From positions 1-57,730 of the forward strand of contig CAMCYB010000007.1 of the NCBI GenBank assembly GCA_945883615.1: a stretch of 57,730 nucleotides of DNA, read 5' to 3'. Shown one piece after another: positions 25,267 through 33,906 of the stretch. A program made the position numbers and the translations under genes. Within the stretch, counting starts at the first letter, position 1, and each line of letters starts with the position of its first letter. Under the pieces are notes generated by a model. It was not told the DNA's origin, did no database searches, and was given only the letters and a program-made list of their open reading frames with translations. This DNA is from Bordetella parapertussis. Its GTDB lineage: Bacteria; Pseudomonadota; Gammaproteobacteria; Burkholderiales; Burkholderiaceae_B.

Positions 25267-26653
25267 GCATGACTTGGGTGGCACCCGTATGTTGTTGCAG
25301 CCAGATTTGCGCCGCAACACAATAACGTTGTCGACTTGACTCATTATTTACCCAGCCGTGGGCATGCTCAATGGCTTGAGTGGGGGTTTTAACTTGCATG
25401 ATGGCCCCAGCTTGTTGAGCAGAATCGGCCGCCTGAGCAAAGTTTTCTGTGAACGGTCCAACAATTGTTGGCGCACCGGCTACACAAGCCTCAATAAAGT
25501 TTTGTCCACCATGCGGCTCAAAGCTACCGCACACAATAGCCACATGCGCCGCACCATAAAAGAATGGCATTTCACCCATCGTGTCACCTAACAACACGTC
25601 GATTGTGTCTAAAGTTGACAAGGCACCTGTCGAGTTTGTTTGAACGTTTTCTTTCAATGTCGACCAGCGACCATACCTTAGTTTTGCAGCGTCTAATTGT
25701 TGCGCTGCTGTTTCAAATCGTTGTGGATGCCTCGGAATGATCACGTATAAAGGAGGTGGTGCGGGAAGATCTTGATTTGTTGCCGGTGCGGGCGGTGTGA
25801 CAGCAACGTGCGTTTCTAGGGCAAGTTGGTTTGGGTCTTCTGGCTTAAGTGCGATGGCTTGAATCGCTGCAATAAATCGTGCGTCTTCACCTTCACGCGT
25901 GCTGGCAATAACGATTAACGGACGCTTAAATTTTTCTCGCCAATCATGGCCTTCTTGAATGGCTAAAACCGGCAATTGCACATCAAATTTTAAATTGCCG
26001 GTCACCTGCACATGGGGCGCCCCCATTGCTGTTAAACGTTCAGCATCTTCTTTGGTTTGAGCCATCACCAAATCAATCGTGGCATAGGTGTGGCTCATAA
26101 GCCCAAAGCTGAAACGATCTAGCATTTGAGCTTGTTTAAATGATTTTTCTGAAAACCGCGCATTGGCTAAGATAATTGGTATGCCTGCCAACCTTGATGC
26201 AAGAATGAGATGAGGCCAAACCTCGCGTTCAATCAAAATCGTTAAACGGGGTTGATAATGTTGAATCAACCCTTGCATCGCACCAAAGAAATCGTAAGGT
26301 ACCCAGCGTTGTAAAACAAGCCCTGCATTGATTTCTGCTTGCCATAAGCGGCGCAATTCATCACCACCTGTGGGCGTCATATGCGTCACTAAAACCCTTT
26401 CACCCTGATCAAGCAACGCACGCATTAAAGGGGCCGCCGCACGCACCTCACCCACACTCACGGCATGTAACCACAAGGGCGCCTGACCGTCCCACGGTTG
26501 GTTGTAACGCCCAAAGCGTTGGGGGCTCAGAATATGCCAATCTCGCCGGCCACGTCGAGCTCGCCAAGCCATACCCAGCCACAGTAGCGGCGCCAAGCAC
26601 CACCACATAACCGTGTAAAGTTTATAACTCCACAATATTTTTTTTGATCTCAT
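25208..26653 (-). CDS. waaA: 3-deoxy-D-manno-octulosonic acid (Kdo) transferase
   Basis: Inner-membrane glycosyltransferase that adds Kdo to lipid IVA, the base of the LPS core. It has the N-terminal anchor (LYTVMWWCLAPLLWLGMAWRA), WLHAVSVGEVRAAAPL, the conserved LIEREVWPHLILA, and a GT-B C-terminal domain with LLGDTMGEMPFFYGAAHVAIVCGSF and GGQNFIEACVAGAPTIVGP. At 481 residues it is longer than the usual 420-430; an Ala/Pro-rich insertion (about TPPAPATNQDLPAPPPLY) explains part of this. It overlaps waaC upstream by four bases. Confidence 0.95.
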   Translation of the reverse strand: MRSKKILWSYKLYTVMWWCLAPLLWLGMAWRARRGRRDWHILSPQRFGRYNQPWDGQAPLWLHAVSVGEVRAAAPLMRALLDQGERVLVTHMTPTGGDELRRLWQAEINAGLVLQRWVPYDFFGAMQGLIQHYQPRLTILIEREVWPHLILASRLAGIPIILANARFSEKSFKQAQMLDRFSFGLMSHTYATIDLVMAQTKEDAERLTAMGAPHVQVTGNLKFDVQLPVLAIQEGHDWREKFKRPLIVIASTREGEDARFIAAIQAIALKPEDPNQLALETHVAVTPPAPATNQDLPAPPPLYVIIPRHPQRFETAAQQLDAAKLRYGRWSTLKENVQTNSTGALSTLDTIDVLLGDTMGEMPFFYGAAHVAIVCGSFEPHGGQNFIEACVAGAPTIVGPFTENFAQAADSAQQAGAIMQVKTPTQAIEHAHGWVNNESSRQRYCVAAQIWLQQHTGATQVMLKALAELEAQRVLQSVAMH

Positions 26654-27618
26654 GATAAGCGTGGTTTCAAAAACTGCTCGAGTGTTGTCAAGACCTCTTG
26701 TACGCTGGGTGGTTTATCTCGATCACCCAAACTGGCCGTTAACCCAGCGCCAATTAACGGTGTGCGAACAGGGGTTGATGCTTTGTAAATACCAATAGTG
26801 TCTCGACCTAATGCTGCCGACAAATGCGTGAGGCCACTGTCTAAGCCAACCATAATGGTCGCCCCGCTCAATACCTCTGCCACAGCTGTTAAACCCATAC
26901 GCGGCAAAACTATCGCGTTTTCGAGACCTTTTATTAAAATTTTTGAGTATGCGGCTTCTGCGTCATTACCCGCTAAGAGTTTTAACACTAACCCGTGATG
27001 TTGCAATAGATTAAACACATGCTGCCAATGTGATGATGACCACAGTTTATCTGCGCGACTGGCAGACGGCATCATGACGGCATAAGGTTGAGCTGCTGGC
27101 TGCTTTTGTGCCTGCTCTCTAAAGTGCTGCAAACCAAAGTCTGGTGCGCCAGATACCTCGTAACCCCACACCAAACTGGCGAGTAAACGTTGCCGCGTAA
27201 CTGCTGGCTGCCAAAAGGCGACGCTATGCTTACAATCATAAAATAAACTGCAAAGCGGCTCACGCGCTGATTTCCAATCAAGACCATGCTTGATACCTTG
27301 GGCAGCGCGAACCCATCGAATTGATTTTAATAACGCTTGCATATCAATCACAACATCGTAATGCGCCTTTTGTATACGCTGAACAACCTCGCGGCGAGCA
27401 GCCCATACACTGGGCTTCCACCAAGCTTTACGCCACTGTCGCTGCGAAACCGGAATAACTTCATTGATGGCTGAATGCCAAGCGGGTATGTCAGCAAAAG
27501 CGGCTTCAACGACCCAATCAATTTTTGCGTCAGGCACCTGTTTAGCGATGTCAGATATAGCGGGCAACATATGCACCAAATCGCCTAATGAAGAGGTGCG
27601 CACAATTAAAACTTTCAT
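26650..27618 (-). CDS. waaC: Lipopolysaccharide heptosyltransferase I
   Basis: Adds the first L-glycero-D-manno-heptose to Kdo. GT9-family features are MKVLIVRTSSLGDLVHMLPAI at the start, DVVIDMQALLKS, the acceptor-region PSASRADKLWSSSHW, and the nucleotide-heptose-binding MVGLDSGLTHLSAALGRDTIGIY. Length 322. Four-base overlaps with waaA downstream and rfbD upstream make rfbD-waaC-waaA a tightly coupled operon. Confidence 0.94.
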   Translation of the reverse strand: MKVLIVRTSSLGDLVHMLPAISDIAKQVPDAKIDWVVEAAFADIPAWHSAINEVIPVSQRQWRKAWWKPSVWAARREVVQRIQKAHYDVVIDMQALLKSIRWVRAAQGIKHGLDWKSAREPLCSLFYDCKHSVAFWQPAVTRQRLLASLVWGYEVSGAPDFGLQHFREQAQKQPAAQPYAVMMPSASRADKLWSSSHWQHVFNLLQHHGLVLKLLAGNDAEAAYSKILIKGLENAIVLPRMGLTAVAEVLSGATIMVGLDSGLTHLSAALGRDTIGIYKASTPVRTPLIGAGLTASLGDRDKPPSVQEVLTTLEQFLKPRLS

Positions 27619-28646
27619 ACTTGAGTCGGTGGATTCGCTTTATCTGCATTGAGTTTGCCAATTACGCTGACCACCCCTTGACGCCAATCGGGCAAAATCA
27701 AACCAAACGCCTCACTCAGACGTTGTGTGTCAAGCCGTGAGCTTTGTGGACGGGTTGCAGCAACAGGGTACTCGTGTGCGGGTATGCCTTTAATGGCTTG
27801 AGGTGACAGAATAAGTGGCCACCCCAGCAGGCGTGCCTGCTCAATCGCGAAATCGGCATACTCAAACCAATTTGTTTGACCCGCTGCAACCAGGTGATAC
27901 AACCCCCATTTTGCCGCTTTGACTTGACTATTTTGACCCATTTGACCTTCATTCATGCTCGGCGTCATCACCACACCCGACTTTTGCGCCAGGTTTAATG
28001 GGGGCGGTAAACCCAACTGTTGCGCCATTGCAATGGCTGTCACCGCGGCAATCAGCTCAACCCCTGTGGGTGCACCCCATTGATCATTGACCACACTTAA
28101 GTTGTCACGCTCTGCAGCCAGTCGCAACATCGTTTTGAGGAAGTTTTGCCCATACGCACCATAGACCCAACTGATTCGAAAAATAAAGTGCTGTACACAG
28201 TTTTTAGCAACGGCTTGCTCGCCTTCATATTTACTTTGACCGTAAACAGATAACGGATGCGTTGGATCCGTTTCTTTGTAGGGCCTTAATTGTGTGCCAT
28301 CAAAGACATAATCGGTTGAGTAATGCACCAAACACGCGCCGCACGCATGTGCTGCTGAAGCTAACAAGCCAGGTGCTTGGGCGTTGACTGCCCGAGCACG
28401 ATCAATCTCTTGCTCGGCCCGATCAACGGCTGTATAAGCCATGGCGTTCAAAATGATATCGGGCTTTACTTGATTGATGAGACGGTCAAGCGTCTCAGGC
28501 CCTTCACAAAGTTTCTCTAGATCAAGGGTTTGACGGCCAACAGCCGTGACTGAACCCAAGCTTGCCATAGAGTCTTGCAAAGCATGGCCGAGTTGGCCGT
28601 CTTGACCAAGCAAAAGTATTTTTGGGGAATGGTATGTGTCGCTCAT
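27615..28646 (-). CDS. rfbD: dTDP-4-dehydrorhamnose reductase
   Basis: Last step of dTDP-L-rhamnose synthesis. An extended-SDR-type protein with the nucleotide loop LLLGQDGQLGHAL, DIILNAMAYTAVDRAE, CLVHYSTDYVFDG, the catalytic YxxxK as YGQSKYEGE, and FRISWVYGAYGQNFLKTM. The length of 343 residues is longer than typical (about 300), with extra residues around NEGQMGQNSQVKAAKWG. It is transcribed with waaC-waaA and not with rfbB, rfbA and rfbC, which lie on the other strand from 29708. Confidence 0.94.
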   Translation of the reverse strand: MSDTYHSPKILLLGQDGQLGHALQDSMASLGSVTAVGRQTLDLEKLCEGPETLDRLINQVKPDIILNAMAYTAVDRAEQEIDRARAVNAQAPGLLASAAHACGACLVHYSTDYVFDGTQLRPYKETDPTHPLSVYGQSKYEGEQAVAKNCVQHFIFRISWVYGAYGQNFLKTMLRLAAERDNLSVVNDQWGAPTGVELIAAVTAIAMAQQLGLPPPLNLAQKSGVVMTPSMNEGQMGQNSQVKAAKWGLYHLVAAGQTNWFEYADFAIEQARLLGWPLILSPQAIKGIPAHEYPVAATRPQSSRLDTQRLSEAFGLILPDWRQGVVSVIGKLNADKANPPTQV

Positions 28647-28680
28647 TACGCTATTTTAGGCGCAAGTGAGCGACCTTTAG

Positions 28681-29457
28681 CTAGATTTGACCAAACATCT
28701 GTCGATATCGTGTCATGCCGCGTTCTAGGTGAGCGCGCATCGCTTGCCTAGCTAATTTGGCATCACGAATTTCAATTGCTTGAAAAATAGCTTCGTGTTC
28801 AGCCAAAATATCAGCAATGCATTGTTCGTCGGTTGCACGTAAGCGTAACGTGCGAATGGCATCGCGTGTCGATGACGCCAAATGATGATGGGTACTGATC
28901 ATAAACGGGTTCTGTGTGGCTTCAGTCAAAACCTTATGAAAATCAAATGTCGCTTTTGACGCTTGTTCCCACTCATCGCCAGCACGCATTAATGCAGACA
29001 GCGCAGCACGAATGTGTTCTAGTTGAGTTTGAGAGCGATGGGTCGCAGCCAGCGCAGCGGCACCCGTTTCTAACTCAAGCCGCATATGATAAAGATGCAT
29101 CAACGGCAGCAAGGCCATCAAGCCATCAGTTGACGCTTCTGCTCGAGCTTGTTCCGCATCACCCTTAACGAAGGTACCGACACCATGACGGGTTTCAACT
29201 AAACCCATCTCTTTTAGCCGGGCAATCGCGTCACGAACGATATTTCGGCTAACGCCAAACTGAGTACCGAGCATTTGCTCTGTCGGCAAACGTTTACCCA
29301 CGCTAATGGTTTCGTTCAAAATTTGTTCGCGTAACTGCTGCGCTATATCGTCTGCGACACAATCGACTTTGACAGCCGTATCAAATGCGCTCGAAACTTT
29401 TGCTGGCAGTGCACGCCGCACATCTTTACTGTGAACTGTTTTTCCCCATGCTTCCAT
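28681..29457 (-). CDS. FadR/GntR-family transcriptional regulator
   Basis: A 258-residue regulator with a GntR winged helix (ADDIAQQLREQILNETISVGKRLPTEQML, FGVSRNIVRDAIARLKEMGLVETRHGVGTFV) and an all-helical FCD ligand domain (RLELETGAAALAATHRSQ, FHKVLTEATQNPF, EHEAIFQAIEIRDAKLARQAMRAHL). The FCD His/Asp residues suggest a metal plus carboxylate ligand, as in the LldR/DgoR group. Its target is unknown. It is divergent from rfbB, and a perfect inverted repeat at 29581-29600 in the shared intergenic region is a candidate operator. It lies 34 bases upstream of rfbD, so it may lead that operon. Confidence 0.9.
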   Translation of the reverse strand: MEAWGKTVHSKDVRRALPAKVSSAFDTAVKVDCVADDIAQQLREQILNETISVGKRLPTEQMLGTQFGVSRNIVRDAIARLKEMGLVETRHGVGTFVKGDAEQARAEASTDGLMALLPLMHLYHMRLELETGAAALAATHRSQTQLEHIRAALSALMRAGDEWEQASKATFDFHKVLTEATQNPFMISTHHHLASSTRDAIRTLRLRATDEQCIADILAEHEAIFQAIEIRDAKLARQAMRAHLERGMTRYRQMFGQI

Positions 29458-29580
29458 TTGGTTCCCTGATATGTCTAATTTTGCCTCTCTCGCGCTATGG
29501 CATGGGCATTTTTATTAAGTCATTCAAAAAGCGTTTTTTTTGAATAAATCTGGTCTTACCACTGTAATCTTATACCTTTT

Positions 29581-29600
29581 TTGTTCTATTGAGAGAACAA
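29581..29600. promoter_or_regulatory. 20-bp inverted repeat, candidate operator
   Basis: TTGTTCT, spacer ATTGAG, AGAACAA: a perfect 7+7 palindrome between the divergent GntR gene (start 29457) and rfbB (start 29708). Its size and symmetry fit a dimeric regulator. A second inverted repeat, ATTCAAAAA-GCG-TTTTTTTTGAAT, lies at 29522-29545 and looks more like a terminator or a strong AT-rich hairpin in the GntR leader. Assignment to the neighbouring GntR protein is inference. Confidence 0.5.
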
Positions 29601-29707
29601 TGCTATTTTGAAAAAATGATGGCCGACTTAATACCAGGTTAAGACAAGTGCCTATTTGTCATAAAATAGTCAAAATGACAGTAAAAATGACAGGAAAAAA
29701 AGACAAT

Positions 29708-30781
29708 ATGATTCTCGTAACAGGCTGTGCCGGGTTTATTGGTAGCAACTTTATTCATACTTGGTTAGAAAAACATGATGAAGGTGTGATTAACGTTGAT
29801 AAATTAACTTATGCGGGTAATCTTGAAAATTTAGCCGCATTTACGAACGACCCCAGACATCATTTTGTACACGGTGACATCGGCGATCGTGCGCTCATCG
29901 AGGCATTACTAAGCACCTATCAACCGCGAGCTGTTATTAACTTTGCTGCCGAGTCTCACGTCGACCGCTCTATTCACGGCCCAAAAGACTTTATTGAAAC
30001 CAATATTGTGGGTACGTTTAACTTACTTGAATCGGTTCGCACCTATTGGTCTGCTTTGTCAACCGAACCAAAAGAAGCCTTCAGGTTTGTGCATGTTTCA
30101 ACTGACGAGGTCTATGGCACGTTATTGCCCGCTGAACCCCCGTTTGCTGAAACCAATGCCTATTTGCCCAATAGCCCCTACGCGGCCAGTAAAGCCGCCT
30201 CAGATCACTTGGTCAGGGCGTGGCATCACACCTACGGTCTTCCCGTCATCACAACCAACTGTAGCAATAATTATGGGCCGTTTCATTTTCCTGAAAAACT
30301 CATTCCGCTCATTATTATGAATGCGCTTCACGGCAAGCCACTTCCCATTTACGGTGATGGCCAACAAATACGCGATTGGCTATATGTACAAGACCATACC
30401 CGTGCCATTGCCCGCGTTCTAGAGGGCGGTCGCATCGGCGAAACCTACAACATCGGTGGGTGGAATGAAAAAGCCAATATTGATGTCGTTAAACTCATCT
30501 GTTCAAGCCTAGACGCTTTAAAACCGCGTGCCGATGGCAAACCCTATGCCGATCAAATCACGTATGTGACTGACCGCCCTGGGCATGACCGTCGGTATGC
30601 AATTGATGCCCGCAAAGTTGAACGCGAACTAGGCTGGAAACCCAGCGAGACGTTTGAAACAGGCATTCAAAAAACCATTCAATGGTATCTTGACAACCCT
30701 GAATGGGTCGCCCATGTCAGCAGCGGCGATTACCGTCAATGGGTTGATAAACAATATGGTGTGAAGGCAAGCTTGTCATGA
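29708..30781 (+). CDS. rfbB: dTDP-glucose 4,6-dehydratase
   Basis: NAD-dependent extended SDR, second step of dTDP-L-rhamnose synthesis. The start at 29708 gives [19 protein letters not shown], the family N-terminus with the GxxGxxG loop; an upstream extension of 20 residues rich in Lys/Met is possible but unlike the family. Other motifs are [22 protein letters not shown], the catalytic [15 protein letters not shown] and [18 protein letters not shown]. Length 357. It is coupled to rfbA by a four-base ATGA overlap. Confidence 0.96.
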   Translation: MILVTGCAGFIGSNFIHTWLEKHDEGVINVDKLTYAGNLENLAAFTNDPRHHFVHGDIGDRALIEALLSTYQPRAVINFAAESHVDRSIHGPKDFIETNIVGTFNLLESVRTYWSALSTEPKEAFRFVHVSTDEVYGTLLPAEPPFAETNAYLPNSPYAASKAASDHLVRAWHHTYGLPVITTNCSNNYGPFHFPEKLIPLIIMNALHGKPLPIYGDGQQIRDWLYVQDHTRAIARVLEGGRIGETYNIGGWNEKANIDVVKLICSSLDALKPRADGKPYADQITYVTDRPGHDRRYAIDARKVERELGWKPSETFETGIQKTIQWYLDNPEWVAHVSSGDYRQWVDKQYGVKASLS

Positions 30782-31668
30782 TAAATATTTCAAAACGGCG
30801 CGGCATTATTTTAGCGGGTGGCTCTGGCACTCGCCTCTACCCCGTCACACAGGCTGTTTCAAAACAGCTGATGCCTGTTTACGATAAACCGATGATTTAC
30901 TACCCCCTCAGCACCCTCATGCTGGCAGGTATTCAAGACGTCTTAATTATTTCCACACCTCAAGACACACCCCGTTTTGAAGAACTTTTAGGCGATGGCA
31001 GCCAATGGGGTATGTCTTTGCAGTATGCCATTCAACCTTCACCCGACGGTTTGGCTCAAGCGTTTGTGATTGGTCGTGAGTTTGTAGGTAATCGGCCCAG
31101 CACTTTAGTCTTGGGTGACAATATTTTTTACGGTCACGACCTAAGCCAATTATTAGCCAGCGCCAGTGCGCAACCCGCTGGGGCAACCGTGTTTGCCTAC
31201 CACGTGCATGACCCTGAACGTTACGGTGTCGTTGAGTTTGACGCCAACCGACGCGCCATCAGCATTGAAGAAAAGCCCACCAAACCGCGTAGTAATTATG
31301 CCGTCACCGGGTTATATTTTTATGATCAACAAGTTTGCGATATCGCCGCCAACATTAAGCCGTCAGACCGGGGTGAGCTTGAGATCACAGACGTGAATCG
31401 TTGCTATCTTGAAGCGGGTGAACTCAACGTTGAAACCATGGGGCGCGGCTTCGCTTGGCTTGATACCGGCACGCACGACAGTTTGCTTGAAGCAGCCAGT
31501 TTCATCAGCACCCTTCAAAAACGACAAGGTCTGATGGTGGCGTGCCCTGAAGAAATCGCACTCAACCTCAAATGGATCAATGCTGAACAAATTGAACGCT
31601 TGGCTCACCCCTTGAAAAAAAATGCTTATGGCCAATATTTGCTTAACTTAATTCGTTCTTCACATTGA
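30778..31668 (+). CDS. rfbA: Glucose-1-phosphate thymidylyltransferase
   Basis: First step of dTDP-L-rhamnose synthesis: glucose-1-phosphate plus dTTP. The nucleotidyltransferase signature is complete: [72 protein letters not shown] and the C-terminal [13 protein letters not shown]. Length 296. It overlaps rfbB by four bases and is followed by rfbC after 12 bases. Confidence 0.97.
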   Translation: MINISKRRGIILAGGSGTRLYPVTQAVSKQLMPVYDKPMIYYPLSTLMLAGIQDVLIISTPQDTPRFEELLGDGSQWGMSLQYAIQPSPDGLAQAFVIGREFVGNRPSTLVLGDNIFYGHDLSQLLASASAQPAGATVFAYHVHDPERYGVVEFDANRRAISIEEKPTKPRSNYAVTGLYFYDQQVCDIAANIKPSDRGELEITDVNRCYLEAGELNVETMGRGFAWLDTGTHDSLLEAASFISTLQKRQGLMVACPEEIALNLKWINAEQIERLAHPLKKNAYGQYLLNLIRSSH

Positions 31669-31680
31669 GCATAGAAGATT

Positions 31681-32220
31681 ATGTATACCGTTACACCCAC
31701 CGCCATTGCCGATGTTCTTGTAATAAAGCCGCAAGTTTTTGGCGACAGTCGAGGTTTCTTTCTTGAAAGCTTTAACGCACGTGATTTTCAACAGGTCACC
31801 GGTTTAGAGGTGAACTTCGTGCAAGACAATCACAGTCGCTCTAAGCAAGGGGTTTTGCGGGGGCTACATTTTCAAGTTGACCACCCGCAAGGCAAGTTGG
31901 TTCGTGTCACAGAAGGTGAGGTTTTTGATGTTGTGGTTGATATACGTCGCGGCTCACCCACTTTTGGCCAATGGGTCGGCGAAACCTTAACGGGCGACAA
32001 CCACAAACAAATGTGGGTGCCCCCAGGCTTGGCACATGGCTTTTTAGTCTTGAGTGAAACCGCTGACTTTCTATACAAAACAACTGATTACTACCACCCC
32101 GAGTCTGAACGCACATTACTGTGGTCAGACCCAGCAATCGGTATTGAATGGCCGGCCATTACGCCTCTTACTTTAGCCGCCAAAGACCAAGCTGGCTTGC
32201 CCTTAGCGGCATTTTTGTAA
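31681..32220 (+). CDS. rfbC: dTDP-4-dehydrorhamnose 3,5-epimerase
   Basis: Cupin-fold epimerase, third step of dTDP-L-rhamnose synthesis. It has KPQVFGDSRGFFLESFN, FVQDNHSRSKQGVLRGLHFQ with the catalytic His, GEVFDVVVDIRRGSPTFG, WVPPGLAHGFLVLSE and the conserved Tyr in FLYKTTDYYHPESER. Length 179. With rfbB and rfbA it forms an operon; only rfbD is displaced to the minus-strand waaC-waaA operon. Confidence 0.96.
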   Translation: MYTVTPTAIADVLVIKPQVFGDSRGFFLESFNARDFQQVTGLEVNFVQDNHSRSKQGVLRGLHFQVDHPQGKLVRVTEGEVFDVVVDIRRGSPTFGQWVGETLTGDNHKQMWVPPGLAHGFLVLSETADFLYKTTDYYHPESERTLLWSDPAIGIEWPAITPLTLAAKDQAGLPLAAFL

Positions 32221-32226
32221 AGTCTT

Positions 32227-32288
32227 GCTACAAATTCATTACGAATTGACAACTAAAGTGTCAAACTCAGTTTAATAACATTTGTAGC
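32227..32288. repeat. Nested inverted repeats upstream of the HTH gene
   Basis: GCTACAAAT (32227-32235) and ATTTGTAGC (32280-32288) are a perfect 9-bp inverted pair. Inside it, TTGACA (32246-32251) and TGTCAA (32260-32265) form a second perfect pair. TTGACA also matches a -35 hexamer, with TTTAAT at 32271-32276 as a wide-spaced -10. The whole lies between rfbC and the HTH gene starting at 32319. It could be an operator for autoregulation or an RNA structure in the leader. Confidence 0.55.
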
Positions 32289-32318
32289 ATAGCGATTGAA
32301 CTTTATTTGAGACCCGCT

Positions 32319-32777
32319 ATGTCTATTTTAAGTGACCGATACAGCGCCCGTTCCCGCACTGTTTTATACCCCGACGCCCATTCGCTCAAAAAGTCTTTTT
32401 CTAAAGAGCTTTTGATTTCTCTACAACGCGAGTATGGTGGTCGCGTTCCCTCAATAGCTACGGTTGCGCGCGATTTTTCACTACGCGCACCGCATTTAAA
32501 ACATATCAGTGGTGAAGCCATACGCAAATGGCTGAGTGGCTCATCTGTGCCCCATATGTCACGCATGAGTGTCTTAGTAGAATGGCTTGGGCCTGAACTA
32601 CGCGAGGTCTTTGAGCGTAAACCAAATTGCGCGCGCCCTTACAGCAACTCGACTGAAGTCACCACACCCCTGCAACGTGAACTGATCGAAACCGCACTAA
32701 GGCTTTCATCGCAAGACGCTATGGCGGCATTGACCTTATTACGAGACTTGTTACACACTCACCATAAGGCACTTTAG
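32319..32777 (+). CDS. HTH (XRE-like) DNA-binding protein of unknown role
   Basis: A 152-residue basic protein. After a basic N-terminus (SILSDRYSARSRTVLYPDAH) comes a helical segment SFSKELLISLQREYGGRVPSIATVARDFS and then HISGEAIRKWLSGSSVPHMSRMSVLVEWLG, which resembles the recognition part of phage-repressor-like HTH proteins in which the regulator picks a WL...P...L..LA.WLG pattern. The C-terminal part is helical (LQRELIETALRLSSQDAMAALTLLRDLL). I know no function. It overlaps the convergent LysR gene by four bases, and nested inverted repeats lie directly upstream. It may be a stand-alone regulator of the LPS genes or of itself. Confidence 0.7.
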   Translation: MSILSDRYSARSRTVLYPDAHSLKKSFSKELLISLQREYGGRVPSIATVARDFSLRAPHLKHISGEAIRKWLSGSSVPHMSRMSVLVEWLGPELREVFERKPNCARPYSNSTEVTTPLQRELIETALRLSSQDAMAALTLLRDLLHTHHKAL

Positions 32778-33697
32778 TGCGCGCCTATTAAACGTTGCTG
32801 TGCGGCCTCTTTTACCTTTTTAGTTAACTGGGCTACCGCTTGAGATGTTTGCGACCAATGTTGCCAGTACAACGCAATATCAATGGGGGCATTGGGCATC
32901 ACTTCGACCCACTTGGGTTGCAAAGCGCTTGCTCTGGCTTGAGTTTGATCAAGTTGTGATATTAAATCGGGCACCATACCCCACCCAAGACCACATTCAA
33001 TAGCTTGAGCAAACGCCTCAATCGCAGGTACATAATGTTTGGGGTATTGAGGCGTTTGCAGGTCAAAATACTTTAATAAAAAAGTGTCTTGTAATGCATC
33101 TTTTTGATTAAAAATAATAGCGGGCATCTTGAGAAGTTTATGTATAGAAACCTGCCCATTAGGTGCACGAGAACGCGCAACTAAATCAGGTCGCGCTAAA
33201 CAACGGTAGCGCATTTGCCCCAAGGGCTCGGCCACACAACCATGCATTGGAATGGCTGACGTGGTGACGCACCCTAATACATCGCCGTTTTTAAGCGCAG
33301 CATGGGTATGGTCTTGGTCATCAATAATGATGTCAATTAACAATTTTGATTTTGCTAATAAGGGCGCAATACCAGGCAAGAACCAAGTTGAAACTGAATC
33401 GGCATTGACCGCAACACTTAACGTTTGCCATCGTTTAGCACCGCCTGTTTGTAATACTGATAAGACCTCATCGTGCAACATTTGGGCACGCTGCGCATAG
33501 GCCATCAGGGTTTGACCTGTTGTTGTGAGGCGAACCGTCTTACCGCGCACAAGCAACCGAGCACCCAAGCTCTGTTCAAACGATTTAATGCGCAATGACA
33601 CGGCAGCCACCGATAAATTCAGCGCTTGCGCTGCCCCCTGGAAGCTTCCTGCGCTGACAACAGCCTTAAAGGCTTCGATTAGTTTAGGGTCGAACAT
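32774..33697 (-). CDS. argP: LysR-family regulator, ArgP/IciA-like
   Basis: A 307-residue LysR-type regulator. The N-terminal HTH reads DPKLIEAFKAVVSAGSFQGAAQALNLSVAAVSLRIKSFEQSLGARLLVRGKTVRLTTTGQ in outline, close to ArgP/LysG proteins, which control the lysine/arginine exporter. The effector domain has the ArgP-like VAVNADSVSTWFLPGI and PAIIFNQKDALQDTFL, and GLGWGMVPDLI. It is divergent from a LysE-family exporter at 33907, the classic LysG-LysE / ArgP-ArgO arrangement. Lysine or arginine would be the co-inducer by analogy. Confidence 0.88.
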   Translation of the reverse strand: MFDPKLIEAFKAVVSAGSFQGAAQALNLSVAAVSLRIKSFEQSLGARLLVRGKTVRLTTTGQTLMAYAQRAQMLHDEVLSVLQTGGAKRWQTLSVAVNADSVSTWFLPGIAPLLAKSKLLIDIIIDDQDHTHAALKNGDVLGCVTTSAIPMHGCVAEPLGQMRYRCLARPDLVARSRAPNGQVSIHKLLKMPAIIFNQKDALQDTFLLKYFDLQTPQYPKHYVPAIEAFAQAIECGLGWGMVPDLISQLDQTQARASALQPKWVEVMPNAPIDIALYWQHWSQTSQAVAQLTKKVKEAAQQRLIGAH

Positions 33698-33818
33698 AAA
33701 CGCTCAATGTTGGGTGTTACAAAATAAATCGGAAAAAATAGTGACACGCACATAAATATTTTGAAGCTATAAAAACACATGAAGCAAATTCGTTGAGTAT
33801 TTTTTAACATTAATTATT

Positions 33819-33840
33819 TTATTTAAATATTATTTAAATA
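33819..33840. repeat. Two exact tandem 11-bp AT-only repeats in the argP-argO intergenic region
   Basis: TTATTTAAATA occurs twice head to tail (33819-33829 and 33830-33840) and is followed by ATAA. Each unit contains the palindrome TATTTAAATA, and the 11-bp period is about one helical turn. The site lies about 70 bases before the argO start and 120 bases before argP, where LysR-type proteins bind T-N11-A half-sites. Binding by ArgP is inference. Confidence 0.55.
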
Positions 33841-33906
33841 ATAAGCCGTTTCATGCAACATAGATACTCATTAGCACGTTCATATTTTAAATTTGTAAAA
33901 GTCATC

